The notes below the pieces were generated by a model. That model was not told the DNA's origin, ran no database searches, and was given only the letters and a program-made list of their open reading frames with translations. Positions 44,160 to 56,692 of a stretch of DNA of 64,000 bases are shown piece by piece. Each line of letters starts with the position of its first letter. Position 1 is the first letter of the stretch. The DNA lies in the NCBI RefSeq assembly GCF_003597395.2, contig NC_133773.1:64821730-64885729 (forward strand), given 5' to 3'. The DNA is from Chelonoidis abingdonii (taxonomy: Eukaryota; Chordata; Testudines; Testudinidae). Position numbers and translations under genes: made by a program.

Positions 44160-45870
44160 AGTTTGGTTTGTGTTCAGTTGTGCTCCAACTCAGCAGTTCT
44201 TTTAAATGGCTGTCTGGATCGATGCTTGGATTTCACGTGTTTGAGTGTTGAGAAAACAAACTCAAAAAGATAGGCTGAGGCAAACATTGTGATTAATTTT
44301 AGGGCTGCACCTCTGATGTTGGTGCATTTATTCCTTGGTACAGATATCCAGAAAGGAAGGGTCCCTTTTGTCTTCTGAACAGATTTCAATCTGTCATCTT
44401 CCAAAAGTTCTATTGTTTTCATCTGGGATGTTGCTTCATCAGTGACTAAAGGGGGCTTCAGACAATCGGCTTCAGCACTAAAAGGGTCAATCAGAAATCT
44501 GATTTGAGGTCTTTTCTTCTGCAAATCTTGGAATCTTTCCTCAAAACTGTCCTTAAGATCTTTAATCATGCTCGCATGCCTAGTTGTGCTCCGTTTTAGG
44601 GGTTCTGCTGCATCTTCTTTTGATCTGGCTTGAAGTTGAGGGAAAAGTGTCAGCTGTCCCTCAAACATTTGTCTGTGAAACAACTGCAGTTTGTTCATGA
44701 ACACAAATATGCCTTGCACTAGATCAGACAGCAACTGGAATCTTCCTTGTAAGTCCACGTTTAGTTTATCCAAATGCAGCAGCATGTCTGCAAGAAATGC
44801 TAAGTCTAGAACCCATCCAGGATCTGTAAGCTCGGGGTGTATTCTGTGCTTCTCCTCCATAAACAATTTTACGGGTTCCAGGAGCTTGAAAAAATGGGAA
44901 ATAACTTTACCTCTTGAGAGCCATCCAACTGCGCAGTGAAATGGCAAATCGGCAAGGAAGTCATCTTCATCCAGTTCAACTAGATTTTTAAATTGTCTGT
45001 GATTGAGTGCATATGAGAGAATGAATTTGACAATATGCAAGACAGGTTTCATGACGTGAGCAAATTTGAGATTTGTAGGTACCAGTTTATCCTGATGAAT
45101 AATACAGTGAAATGTCCAAAATCGGGAAAGCTCTCGTCAGACTTACAAAGCCCTACTAATCCGTTCTCAGATCCCCACAGGACAGAGCCCCATCCATTGC
45201 AATGGCAGTGAGCTTCTGTAAAGGCAAGTCACTTTTCGCAACTACAAACATCAACACTTCCTTTAGATCTCATCCACGAGTTCTGTCCTTTAGTGACACG
45301 ATATCAACGAGTTTTTCCCTTACAACACAGTCGTCAGACACCTTGCGGACAAATAAGGTTTATCCTGTGCATGGCATGACTCATCTAAAGTGATGCTCAA
45401 ATAGTCATGCTGCTGAAGCTGCGAGTGCAGTTGCGGTTTGATTTTACTGTTCAGGTAGGAGATTCTGCATTCTGTTGTGTGGCGTGAAAGCTGCAGGCCA
45501 GAAATTTTCTTCTGTAGATTCTTGTTCTCTGGTGACAGGATTGAAATCACATCAGTGAGGCACGTTTTTATAAGCTGTCCTTCAGATTAGAGCTTTTTCA
45601 CACAAGCTATATGTCAGGCCACATAATAGGAGGCTAATGTTACAGTCTGCGATCGGTTGGCTAATCTGATGAAGAACTGGGCTTCTATATCTGTTTGTTT
45701 TTTCAGAGTTTTCAGTTTTGAAGTGTGGAGTTCAGAAACTTATGGGAATTCTTGATCCATGTGTGCATGGCTCAAAGCAAAATGATGCTGCAAGTTTGAA
45801 GATTTGAACTGAGAGATGCATGTCTGGCAAAGAAGACACATGGCCTTACCATTACATTCAACAAAAAAGT
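44160..45870 (-). pseudogene. hAT transposase pseudogene (BED zinc finger type)
   Basis: Reading down the minus strand, 45850-45770 encodes a BED-type zinc finger (CLLCQ..., then LQHHFALSHAH). At 45550-45330 comes the start of the catalytic domain with ECRIS and SITLDESC, where the acidic residue of the RNase H-like fold is expected. After frame breaks, a 292-codon open stretch (45052-44174) contains HCAVGWLSRGK, PELTDPGWVLDLAFLADML and, at its end, FEFVFSTLKHVKSKHRSR, the hAT dimerisation region. The domain order is that of the vertebrate Charlie-like transposases from which GTF2IRD2- and ZBED-type host genes derive. Stops and frameshifts between 45052 and 45770 rule out a full-length protein. 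It is most likely the original transposase of the 43498-50537 element. Confidence 0.85.
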
Positions 45871-45999
45871 ACTCATTCTCTCGCTCCAGATGGAGCCCTC
45901 AATTTTCATTGTGTATTTTCTTTCCTATTTGCACTTGCCTTCCATTGTTAGATAATGTAAGAAAAATTTTGATTAAAAATTTCCACACCAGCTAGTCAC

Positions 46000-47320
46000 T
46001 GTGTGCTTTATTTAAGGAGACGCTGATGCCAGTCAGTGGGTGCTGGACTCCTGGCTCTGTCCCAGGTCCCGGCCCCAAGCCCTCCCATCTCCGCCACACC
46101 TTTTTTCCTGGCCCCTCCCCCAAGTGAGCCGTGTCCTCCCTCCTCCTCCTCCACCAGGGATTTCTCTACATCCCACCTGAATTTCCCCAACCCCCCGCCC
46201 AGTTTTGTGAACTAGTTACATGCAGTGTTGCCAATTTGGTGATTGTTTGGAAATCTGAATTGAAGTTGAAACATTAATACACACTTTAAAAGCATATACA
46301 GTGTATGATAAAATACATGTATCTGGAAAAGTATGAACAGAGACTAGCTTCCTTATACAGCTGTTGTTTTTTATGAATATGTCAGTGCATTCATTTCGGT
46401 GATGTTGGCCAACTTAATAATTTCAAATTATTATTTGTATGCAAAGTCTAAATGAGCTCTCCCTGACAGCTAGTGATGAGGTGGGGACTGGGGGGAAAGG
46501 CTTCAGGACCAGATTGTATTTACATTCACACCTAATCTACCTAGATATCCAGCAAACAGAGCTGTGTTGCCCAACTGATAGATTTTGGGTGGGGTTGGGT
46601 TACAAATCACTTGAATGCAGGGGGTAATGAAACGTTATTCTTATTGTACGAGTAAAGGGCAGTAGAACTGTATTTAGCCTTCGCTGATTGAGGGCATCAA
46701 GAGAGAGGGTGGGAACAGGTGTTTTGCTTGATGATCTGCCTGAGTCACAAGTACTATTTGACCTGCCTGTTTCCACCATTTAAAGACAGAGCTGATTAGG
46801 CTCCGTACATGGTCTTTTGTTAAGTGACCACTACAGCTGAAATCACTGATAATCAGGTCTAAGTGCTTAGACCTGCTGTGGGATGGTGTTTCTGTGGAAG
46901 TGATGGCCCAGACTGCACTAGCAGTGAGGTTCCCACACTGAGAGCTCAGCAGAATTCAGAGACCTGGGCAGAACCTCAAGAGACCAATTTGCAGAAGTCA
47001 CAGCGTCAGCAGAAGGTGATGGCTCAGGGCCATTGGCAACAGAGCGATGGAGTGAATGGTGACACAACAAACAACAGTGGCCAGAGCAAACAGTGAGCAG
47101 CTGAAGGAACAAGCAAGGTGCCTTCTTGTCCCTCACCTTGGAGGTGAACTCATGTGAAAGCACCTTTGGAACTCTGAATCTCCACTGGCCAAGGACAACA
47201 CCAGTGAGTAGGGTGCGGTGGAGGGAAAAGTGAGGGGCACGTTGTATAAACATTTGTTTGTTGGATGATATTTTAGTGACTTTGCTCCAGAATGCTAGAT
47301 TTGTGACTGGGAATGGAAAC
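46000..47320. other. Noncoding interior of the hAT complex
   Basis: 46020-46190 is C-rich noncoding sequence typical of GC-rich hAT interiors. 46860-47240, with 'gagagctcagcagaattcag' and 'cagaacctcaagagaccaat', looks like repetitive sequence but was not assigned. No transposase motif is present here. Confidence 0.4.
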
Positions 47321-47590
47321 TTATAACTCTTCACAGTCTACTTTGGACTTGACTAGTTTTGTATAATCTGCACATTTTGCCACCTCACTGTTTACCCACT
47401 TTTCCAGATTATTTATGAATATGTTGAACAGTAATGGTCCCAGTACTGATCCCTCAGGGATACCACTATTTATCTCGCTCCCTTCTGAAAACTGACTATT
47501 TATTCCTACCCTTTGTTTCTCATCTTTTAACCAGTTGCTGATCCATGAGAAGACTTCCCTCTTATCCCATGATGGCTTACTTTCCAAAAG
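47321..47590 (-). mobile_element. CR1 reverse transcriptase fragment
   Basis: The minus strand carries an 88-codon open frame with FSWISNWLKDEKQRVGIN, then SGIPEGSVLGPLLFNIFIN and CADYTKL. This is CR1 reverse transcriptase: the SG.PQGS.LGPLLF block and the FADDTKL catalytic box, here worn to CADYTKL, so the aspartate pair is lost. Only about 270 bp remain. It lies just upstream of the plus-strand transposase relic. Confidence 0.92.
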
Positions 47591-47744
47591 TCAATTTAAA
47601 TTAAATATTTGTTTTTGTTTTAGAAATCTAGAACTGGTCTGTGTTTTGATGTAATTTGCATTATCCTTATGCTAAATTTGCATTATCCTAACAAAACATT
47701 TAATTTATTCATATCTCTTTTATATGTTGAAGGTCAAAGTGAAA

Positions 47745-49908
47745 ATGAAAAGACAAAAAACAATGCAACAATTTTTTCCACTCAAAGGCCTCAAAAACCA
47801 ACCAAGGTGAAGAACACATCAAGAACCAAGAATATATCAACATTTCATCTGAAGATTCAAGTGGTATATCTGTATACAACCAGCCCGAAGCACAAATACA
47901 GGTACCTACTGAAAAAACAGTGTCTCCAAAACCTAAAGGCAGCTCCCGGTGTTTGTCGGTCTAAGTGTTCCCATTTATTGACGTTACAAAAGAAGGCTAC
48001 TGGTTGACTCTTGTAAAAAAAGCTTACGAAGAAGGAAAGCTTTCTAATGGTATAACTGGTAAAAGTGGAGGAGCTTTGTCAGACGGATAAGCAAAGCCAA
48101 TGCTGACAAACTATGTGAAAAGGCTGCAAAACACCATGCCTCTGGAGTGCATCAACATGCAGAAAGCCTTATAAGACCACTTGTAATGCCAATTTTAGAA
48201 GTACTTAATGAGGCTGTTAAGAATGCTGGAGACACAACACAGTTCATGCGAACAAACATGGCTGTGGCATCATACTTCCTATTTAAGCAAGAGATACCAC
48301 ACACTACAGACTGGAGGCCAGTGTTAAGTGCATTGTCTCTTGTTCATCCTGAAGTTGAACACTGGTTCCGAACAACACCAGCAAATGCCCACTATCTTTC
48401 TGCAAGAAACTCAACTGATTGGCTAGAAGCATGCAGTGCAACAGTGAAAGACTCAACAGTTGAAAAAGTGAAGAACGCTCTCACCACAATCAAAAAGATT
48501 GCATACATGGCTGATGAATGCACCGATGCAAATGAGTATCAAGTATTAAGTCATTGTGTACATTATCTTGATGTCAGTGGTAGGCCAGTAGATGCATTTC
48601 TAGATGTTCAAGTTATAGACAACATATCGGCTGCATCCGTGACAACCCACATCTTAAAAGAGTTAAATGCTTGTCAGTTAGACCCCAGACAGATGGCTGC
48701 TTGTGCATTTGATGGAGCTGCAAACTTCTCTGGAAGACATGGTGGAGCACAAGTTTTTGCTCAGAGAAAAGTGTAACCCTAGTCTCTCCTATACACACTG
48801 CAGAGGCCATCTGCTCCAACTAGTGCTACTACGAGCTGCAGACTCTTCAAAAGGACATTAAAAAAGCTACAAATTTAATGTCTTCATTATATTCTATTTT
48901 CAGAAAGAGTCCAAAAAGACTGAATAGCTTGAGAAAAATATAGAAGATACACTGGGACTGAAGTTCAAATTAGTCCAACCTGGGAAAGCCCGCTTTCTTT
49001 CTCATGAGAAGTCCTTGGCTGTGGTCTTAAAATTACTCCAGCCATTATTACTGGCTTTGGAAAGTATCTACCAAAATGTGATGGATCTAAGTAGTGAGGC
49101 TGGTGGATTACTTTTGCTACTACGTTCAGAGAAGACTATTGCCATTCTCTTGTAAGTCCCTTGGGTCATTAAAAAATGCCATCAACCCATCTGCTACAAC
49201 AGTAGTAGATCTTTGTCCAGCAATAGAAGCTACATTTGGATCAATCAGAGCTATCCTTTGAAAAACGTACTGGAAGAAGTAAAGACTTCAGTCCAGAAGT
49301 TGACTAATGAAGGCATTTATATCAAATCCTTAAGTGAAGAGGTCAAGAAGTGTTTGTTAAGACAACTTAAAAAGTACACAGACTTCATTCTTAAAAATCT
49401 ACAACAGCAACTTCTAGATTCTACTCAACCTCTACATAGCTTTTATAGATGCCTGTCCTATAAAACACTGACAGTTGAGTGGAGTGAGGCACTACCAGCA
49501 ATGGGGCAGCTGTGTGCTCAGGACAGAATAGAGAGTTTGGACACAGAGTGGAATATCCTACGATGAATGAATGAAGATTTGACTTCCACTTCTTCTTTTT
49601 TATCATCACTAATGGCTCGACCTGATCTTTGTTCTATGTTTCCTGGGATGAAAGAGGTAGGAATTAATTTCTTGCTACTCCCAGTCACAGTAGCTACAGT
49701 TGAGCATTCTTTTTCATCATTGAGTAGAATTTTGTGTTCTGAAAGAAGTCGCCTTCTGCCTGATCATGTGAATGAACTATTGAGCATATCAATTGAAGGA
49801 ATGGAAGTACCAGACACACGAGAAGCCACCAAAGATGAACGCATTGCTTTCGAGACGTTCATTAACAGAGTTGTGCAAAATTTTAACAAGAAAGCAAGAA
49901 GGATGTAG
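47745..49908 (+). pseudogene. Second hAT transposase pseudogene (ZMYM-like type)
   Basis: A worn start MKRQKTMQQFF at 47745 is followed by stops, then FVRRISKANADKLCEKAA near 48085 and a 209-codon open frame (48147-48776). That frame has ADECTDANEYQVLSHCVHYL, holding the first catalytic acidic residues, and ACAFDGAANFSG, the second catalytic region. After further frameshifts, 49213-49908 includes INFLLLPVTVATVEHSFSSL and SERSRLLPDHVNEL, the C-terminal dimerisation region. This belongs to the hAT branch related to vertebrate ZMYM1/ZMYM6 proteins. An in-frame TGA at 49564 separates the last two open pieces. No protein can be made from this copy. Confidence 0.87.
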
Positions 49909-50689
49909 ATGTATTGCTTCATAGAAGGCTTGAGTAGCCAGCTTTAATTTGTGTGATGATGATTTTAAAACATGAGTTAATTTTATTAGATTTATCATCA
50001 AACATTTTTCAGTTTTTACTATGGTGCCGTACAGCCCACCTTCACCCTCACGGTCTCTCCCCTCATTGGCCCTAACTCCACCTCCCACCCGTAAATTCAA
50101 ACACCCCCCCCATTTCAATTCCTGGGGAAATCACTGTCCCATTTCCCGCCCCACTCCAGCCTCCTGCGTGTCACAAAACAGCTAATCGTGGTGGGCAGGA
50201 GGCACAGGGAGTGAGGAGGAGGCACTGGGGGAGGGAGGGGTGAGGCTGTACATTGCATCCTCATTCCTCTGCCCTTCCCCGCCTGCCCGAACCTCCTGAA
50301 TGCTGCGAAACAGCTGATCGCAGCAAGCAGGAGGCAAGGGGGAGGGAGGAGGAGGTGCTGATTAGGGGGTCCTTCGGCAGGCAGGAGGTGCTGGGGGAGG
50401 AGAGAGGGGCTGATAGGGCTGTCAGTGGGTGCTGAGTATCCACCATCATTTTCCCCCAGAGTGGTTCCTAGCAGGAGCCACATATTATCTTCTGAAGAGT
50501 CGCATGCAGCTCCGGAGCCACAGGTTGGCCCCCTCTGTACTAGACTGTATGCGTCAGCTATCCCACAGGAGTCCACAGATAACTGGCTATCTTGGTAATT
50601 GATGATGGATGTGGAAACTTCAGAATAATAGTCTGTGTCTCATTTCCTACATCAAGAAATGGATCTCTAGTTCAACTAAGATTGCATAG

Positions 50690-51640
50690 AGCTGTCGCAA
50701 CCCTAAACCTATGCTCAAATATGGCATCTGTATGGCCAATTTTCGGTCAAGGGGTCACATTGGTGTCGTGTGCTACCCTGTGGTGCGGTGTGCAATATTA
50801 TAGTGCCATGTGCCTATTCTCGAACCTTCTGTCTGGTCAACTGTGGGTCAAGTTAGTGCCATGTGCAAAAGAGTTGGGTGTCTTGTTCAAAAAAGTAGTG
50901 TGCCGGGTGCAGATCCTGTTTACATAGAGGGCACCAGCTCGGAACCTGGAAGGTGAAGGAGCTAAGGACCAATCAGACGCTGACACGAGTAAAAGTCTTC
51001 AAATAAAACTAGGCCTCGCGCCAAAAACGGCAGGAGTATCCACGTGTTAGCTTAAAGGCCTGATCACCCTTTCAGCCATGGTCTCCTCCGGATTTTGCCG
51101 GCTCGTGTCGTGTCGTTTTGTGGGGGGTTTTTTTTGTTTGTTTTGGTTTTTTTTGGATTATTTCCCATCAATTCGGCATGCTCTCGGTGTCTGTACTGCT
51201 GATCAGCTGCACTTGGAGTGTGGTATCTGCATTTTAATTTTCTGTAAATACTCTGTTTGCTTAGCCTCTTCCCTTTTTTTCCCTTCCGTTACTTGGTGCA
51301 AAGTTGTGTATACAGTGTATGAGAGCGAAATTGTTGTATTAATTGCTATTGTGGTTGGTTGATGTATTTTACAATATTCGGTTAATGCGCAAGCAGTTTA
51401 CTTAGTTTTGTGTATCTGCTCTGGTTTTTAGTGAGTAGTTGATTACAGATCATTTGGTTTCTTGTTGTTGGATGTAAATAGACTGTTTCAAGTTGTGTAT
51501 GGTTTTATTCTGGTAGTATTTCTAGTTGATAAATCACCTTTCCCTGGCCCAAGTTGTAACTTATCCCCGTTAATAAATAGTCACATGGTTTGAAATTTCA
51601 ATCTGTCACGTTTTGATTTTCCTCTCTCAGTCAAATACTT
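50690..51640 (+). mobile_element. Possible solo LTR
   Basis: Sequence starting TGTCGCAACCC runs through a CG-containing region with AATAAA at about 51003 and a second AATAAA at 51573, followed by 'ctgtcacgttttgattttcc'. Promoter-like and processing-like signals in about 950 bp without coding suggest an LTR. Matching 5-bp flanks were not found, so boundaries and class are uncertain. Confidence 0.35.
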
Positions 51641-52212
51641 ACTCGAACCTGTATTGGTCTCAGACAAGAGCCACAGTCGTTTTTATTCCTGGTACATGAA
51701 GAGATCAGTAAACCTGTCTGAATGTCTTCTACATCTGGCTTCCTTTTTTGTTTTTGATTTTCCTGCTCATTTCCTAGTCTCTCTAGCTCTCTTAGTATTG
51801 TTGCTCTCTTCTTACTTATGTCTGCCATCTCCCAATTTGTAGAATCTATTAATTTAATTTATACACAGATAACATGTACATGAGTCAGACAGATATCACT
51901 CTTTTACCACTTTGGGCTAGTACTATAATATTCATATACTATAGCAACCAGGACAATTTAGAAATGTGCACCAGAAACTGGTAATTTATGCTGCTAACAA
52001 GGGTTTCTAAAATGTTTAATATTTTAAATGCTGGACATATATAATTTGGAAAGAAATGCTATTGCCTGTGAAAGGAAGACTCCACTATATATAGCGGTAA
52101 CAAAAATAAGCCTTAGGCAGGGTCTGGCCCTGTCTGTCTGACTATGATCTCTATTGTTTTCAGTGGTTTTACTTTTGTTTTATATGGATGTGATTGAAAT
52201 GAATATCAAACC

Positions 52213-52314
52213 AAGGGTTGACAGCCCTCCAGGACTGTCCTGGAGTCTCCAGGAATTAAAGTTGAATCTTAAAGTTTGTCATATATGATAAAACGTCCAA
52301 AATTGGCAACTCTA
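52213..52314. mobile_element. 102 bp hAT-like MITE
   Basis: The ends are AAGGGTTGACAGCC and, reverse-complemented, TAGAGTTGCCAATTTTGG. The flanks ATCAAACC (52205-52212) and ATCAAGCC (52315-52322) differ at one of eight bases, a clear hAT-length target duplication. The interior has the paired 'cctccaggactgtcctggag' block common to this turtle MITE family. It is noncoding. Confidence 0.82.
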
Positions 52315-52322
52315 ATCAAGCC

Positions 52323-54000
52323 AGGTTTACAGGTAGTTTAAATATCAGGTTTTTCATGCTAGCTCAGCAGCTGCTGGTAGAGGATATATGGTTTATTCAG
52401 CTTTGCGGGATCGGCAAGGAAAGTTCTCATATAGATTATAGGTGTTTTCCCTCCCTCCCCCTCTTTCTTTTGGAGCATCTTGAAAGTTATAATTGTAAAA
52501 TCAGTTGTAATGCATTGTGCACTCTTGACCTTTCACTGTTGTATAAATCTTCTGGGATTCCATTTAGTTTATGATTTTGGTTCCTGAAAGTATTCTTTTT
52601 ATCATAGCACATATTACATTCTGGGGAAATAGCCAATAATACATTGTGGTAATATGTGGATGAGTGGAAGATTGATCCTGTTGGTATGATGTTCCATTGT
52701 CTGAGATATTAGAAACTTGATTATTTCATTTGGAAGTGCTTCTCAGCATGAAGAGATGCTGCTACTCCTATAATCACAGCCTCTACACTAATATAATCAA
52801 GTTGAGGGTAGTACTCTAATAAGTGAAACCATACTTAGCATCCAAGGAGGTAATCTTGGATTCTAAATATAAAATCTACTCTGTCTTCCACATGCACAGC
52901 ATTTAGTTGTAAATTTTATGAACAAGGGTAACATCAAAAGCTCTCAACACATTAACTGAATCCTCATGTAAAATATGTACAAGCAAACTGAAACATCGTA
53001 ACAAGCTGAGCAAATTAGGTCCAGTGACCTACTATTCAATTTAGAGTGAGGTATGAAATGACTTCATCGTCTGGGTTAGGTGATGCAACACACTTGTGCA
53101 TAAATTTACTGTCTTATCTCCTATGGAGTCAGGGTGTAATTAGTACAAAATGATAGATTTGTTTAGTCATATGATAAATCACAAACAGGCTTAGGTTTGA
53201 TGTTTCATTTGTTCTCATGAGTTTTCTTTGAGGTTACTCTGGAGTCTTGGAATTTCACAACCACATGTACATAACATCACCAGACTGTGTGTGTGGATGG
53301 TCCATTGAATTGCATGGGTAAATTGCAAGGAGGGGTGTGTGTGTGTATGTGGCGTTGTGTGCACACATGTGCCTGCTGACCTTAATATTGAAGTTCAGTA
53401 GCTAAGCTACACTTACCTATCCTAAGCTAACTAATTTTACTGATCACCTGAAACATGAATTGTAATGGGAAGGTTAATGAGGATTGCAATTCTCCCGGCA
53501 AAAGTAAAATGAGAATCTGCAATCTCTTTTTCAATTGAAAAGGGTTATCAGGATTTACCAATTAAATTACGAAAAGCTTTTAACTCTCTGTGGGATAGCT
53601 GAGTCTGTCACATGAAAGCAATAGACTGCCAAAAACCTCTGAATGTTTTAGGTCCTAAAATTGCTTGTCAATTTGTTTGTTACTAATTTGACAGTCACTA
53701 AAAATAGTCCTGTAGGCTGCTTCTACAAATGAAGAAATTAAAGCATCTCTGTTATGTCAGTAGTACATTTTTGCTTATTTGATGTTTTTAGTTTTTCATT
53801 TAGTTTACAATCAAACTGAGAGTTTTCACTGTTTGTTAGTTATAACATTATGAAGAAAATATTGAAATGTCAGTACTACAGTGTATTAGAGTAAGATAGG
53901 TAAAGGAAGATTAAATACTATAGACCTTACTTGAAAGGAATGAACTTGGGGGAGGTGTATATGTATGATGCCTTTTTGATAGTTTGAATGGCATTTTAAA
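52323..54000. other. Distal part of GLRB intron 2, nothing recognised
   Basis: AT-rich sequence with a GTGTGT tract near 53335. No exon or transposon end was recognised before the acceptor at 54065. Confidence 0.45.
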
Positions 54001-54065
54001 ATGACTCAGGAAGTTCAAAATTACAGTACCTACTATCTTAACAATAACCAATGCACTTTTCACAG

Positions 54066-54172
54066 ACAGCAATCAGCTGAAGATCTTGCAAGAGTACCTG
54101 TTAATTCTACCAGCAACATCTTGAATAGGCTGTTGGTCTCTTATGATCCCAGGATAAGACCAAATTTCAAAG
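54066..54172 (+). CDS. GLRB: GLRB exon: start of the extracellular domain
   Basis: Acceptor TTTTCACAG ends at 54065 and donor G|GTTTGT begins at 54173. With the TC carried from the previous exon, the 107 bases encode [18 protein letters not shown] and then [19 protein letters not shown], ending one base into the glycine codon. This is the N-terminal part of the ligand-binding domain shared by Cys-loop receptors; NST is a potential N-glycosylation site. The donor is weaker than consensus (GTTTGT). The open frame that begins upstream at 54001 is intronic; the split serine codon decides the real start. Confidence 0.97.
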
Positions 54173-56624
54173 GTTTGTCACATATAAAAGACATTTTCTA
54201 CCTTTTCATGTTATTAACATTTCCTCTTTTTTATTTTTTTATTTTGTTATTCACATGCGCAGAATCTGTGGAAACTAGATTTCTGGAAAGATACAGGATA
54301 AAATTTCTGAAAAGGGGGTGAAACTGCTGAAAGATATTTACCCTTTTTAGCTGATGGATAGATAGCATATGCATATTTCATGCTGCTAACATATGGAGTG
54401 GTTTTAGGGATTTTTTTAATTAATAGCTTTTTTAAAAATTAAATGGTTTTATTTAGTATTTGAATATTGTTTTCAAGGCAATGTATTTTTAAAACATTAA
54501 ACAGTTTTATTTAATTGCTTGTAAGGAGGTTCTTGTCGATGATCATGAAAATACTACAGAATTTAGGCCTTACCATGTTAGTATTTCTAAAGCACACAGA
54601 AGTTATAATTCCCTTAAACCTGTGCTAAGTCCTGTTGCTGCATTTTGGAAATCAATGTGGTTCATATGCTTAAGTACATGCCCTTAGCAGCTATCACTTC
54701 TGTACAGTTATTATAATGACAGGAGTATATATCCTCTAAATAATGTGATAATTCTCACAGCTGCATCTTAAGTTTTCCAGGAATGAGATTCTTTCTAAAA
54801 AAACCCAATTTTTATTACACTATTTTAACTGCAGCTTGTAAGTGTGGCTTTTGCCACATTAAAAATCGCATATAAATATGCATGTGTAGGTATATAATTG
54901 TAACACACATACATATATATTATGAAGAAGACTACTCTGGAAAGCTATAATCTTGATTGTACTTCTGAGGAGAGTGCTACAGATATGCCATTACCACCTT
55001 GTCCTCAAGATAAAGACTTTTCCTCTTCCTAATGGGAAACAGTTCTTCAGATAGATCTATTCAACTCACTTTATAAAAGTATTAACCCCGCCTCCCAACC
55101 TCAAATACTATATCTTACCTCAGAAGAAACTTCACCTCTTTTTTGTTCACTGTGGAAGCTTACTCAATTATTTTCAACACTAGGCATTGTCACAGGGGTC
55201 GCCTGACCACCTAATAGGCTACTTGATATTCAGCAATAGGTAGGCATATAGCCCAAAATCTTATTGTCAATATTTGATTCCTTCCCTCCCACCTACTCCC
55301 ATCACTGGCAGTCCAGATTGAATCAGGACTGAAGAAGAAAGAGGAGAAATGTTACATCATTTCAGAGGGAGGTGATGGAGGAAGAAGAATATCTTCTGAC
55401 AAGTGATTTGCCCACGTTAAAATATTTCTCAGGCATGACTGATTTACTTGGCTAGCACATAGACCTGGCCTAAATCTGCAAAGTACTGAGCACCCTCAAT
55501 GGCACTGAAGGCATTTGGAGTTGAGGGCACTCAGCCACTTGCAGGAGGGGCTCAGTGCAACATAGTATCAAGCCTGCACGTAAGGCAGAATCTACACTTT
55601 CACCAGTCAGTCTTAGCAGCATGAATTGGAACAATATTAATTAAATAAAATTTATATTAGATTCTGAATCTGAATGTTTTCCATGTTGTCAGACTTTATT
55701 TAGGACACAAACAAGATTCTGCGATCCCTGTCCATCATGCTGGTTGCTGGAAAGGCTACCGTGTTGGGTCGGCCTCTCTCTCAACCCAACTTGGAGGACC
55801 AAAGGACTGCTTTTCATCTGGTCCCTTTCTATCCTTTGACCATCCATCTTGGAGATCCCACCAGGAATTAAAACTCCTGCCAGCATAGCTCTCAGGGTCA
55901 TTGGAGAACACAAGCTGCCCCCTTATTTCAAGTTGTAGTCTCCAGGGAAGAGTATATAAGAGCAACCTTCAGGTTCAGTTAAATTATGTTGTGCTGCAGA
56001 CGAAGAAGCTGCAAAGGGCCATTTTTATACCCCACCACAACCACCAAACCCTTCACACACACACACACACCAGACTTGCACAAAGAACAGTTGGTCTGGA
56101 GAATCTAACCAAATATGACAGTATAAGTCACAAATCAGTGAAGAGAGATGAAAATATGTCTTTCTTCTGTACATATGTTGTCTGTATCCATTACACTATA
56201 TACAGGGGCTGGTACTAGATTGTGAGCTTTGTGGTAACACAGAAGCATTATATTTGCAAACGATTCCAATTTACTGTTCATGTACCATGTTAAGCTTAGA
56301 TATGTGGGCTGAGGAATTTTTCTAGTTTCTTATCACCAGAATGAAAATAATTTTCATAATTTTTATTTTAATGGGAGCAGGATTGGACACCATATCTTTA
56401 ACCTGGCAAATGTATATTAGAAGATAAAAAAATACTGATGGCCTGATTCTTGCCTGTATTTCAGCGCCAGAGCAGTGTTAAGTGCATTTAAAAGGGGCCC
56501 TGAAGTGGGTGCAGTTCAATTTAAGGACTCTTTACATTGCCAGAATGGTAAAAATGGTCACTAGTTCACAAGAGAATCACGCCCTAAACCTTACATTGTG
56601 TATTTTCTAATTTTTTTTCTTTAG
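54173..56624 (+). other. GLRB: GLRB intron 3, 2.45 kb
   Basis: The intron runs from GTTTGT to a strong T-rich acceptor (TTTTTTTTCTTTAG). It contains 55720-55930, a worn repeat piece similar to 7480-7620, and a (CA)n microsatellite at 56054-56070. Nothing else was recognised. Confidence 0.85.
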
Positions 56625-56692
56625 GAATTCCAGTCGATGTAACAGTCAACATTTTCATTAACAGCTTTGGATCAATCCAAGAGACAACGATG
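56625..56692 (+). CDS. GLRB: GLRB exon of 68 bp: extracellular domain beta strand
   Basis: Acceptor TTTAG ends at 56624 and donor GTAAGT begins at 56693. The first two bases complete the glycine codon, and the exon then reads [20 protein letters not shown] followed by TM, ending on a codon boundary. A 68-bp exon at this position is the conserved gene structure of glycine receptor subunits. It encodes an early beta strand of the ligand-binding domain at the subunit interface. Confidence 0.97.

Larger units (their letters stand above)
43498..50537. mobile_element. 7 kb hAT element with two transposase relics
   Basis: The left end CAGGGGTGGCCAACCTGAG and the right end, reverse-complemented CAGAGGGGGCCAACCTGTGG, are paired hAT termini. 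The flanks TCCTAGGC (43490-43497) and TACTAGAC (50538-50545) match at six of eight. Subterminal blocks ('gccaagagccacag' type on the left, 'ggagccacat' and 'agctccggagccac' on the right) match those of a very common turtle nonautonomous hAT. Within it lie a minus-strand hAT transposase pseudogene, CR1 pieces, and a plus-strand pseudogene of another hAT transposase. The second may be a nested element whose own ends I did not find. Confidence 0.8.
22998..54065 (+). other. GLRB: GLRB intron 2, about 31 kb, filled with transposons
   Basis: The intron starts GTATGT and ends TTTTCACAG. It holds both large transposon complexes in the window (25769-36408 and 43498-50537), the CryI SINE, and several MITEs and LTR-like pieces listed separately. 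Between them, 22998-24580, 26-bp-scale gaps aside, 36417-37850, 39213-41295, 41565-42000 and 42700-43490 are AT-rich and show no exon or RNA gene I recognise. Confidence 0.85.

Noticed and set aside
44174..45052. A 292-codon minus-strand open frame as a functional gene
   Set aside because: It is only the C-terminal two thirds of a hAT transposase; the N-terminal catalytic part is split by stops and frame changes. No promoter or splice structure suggests domestication.
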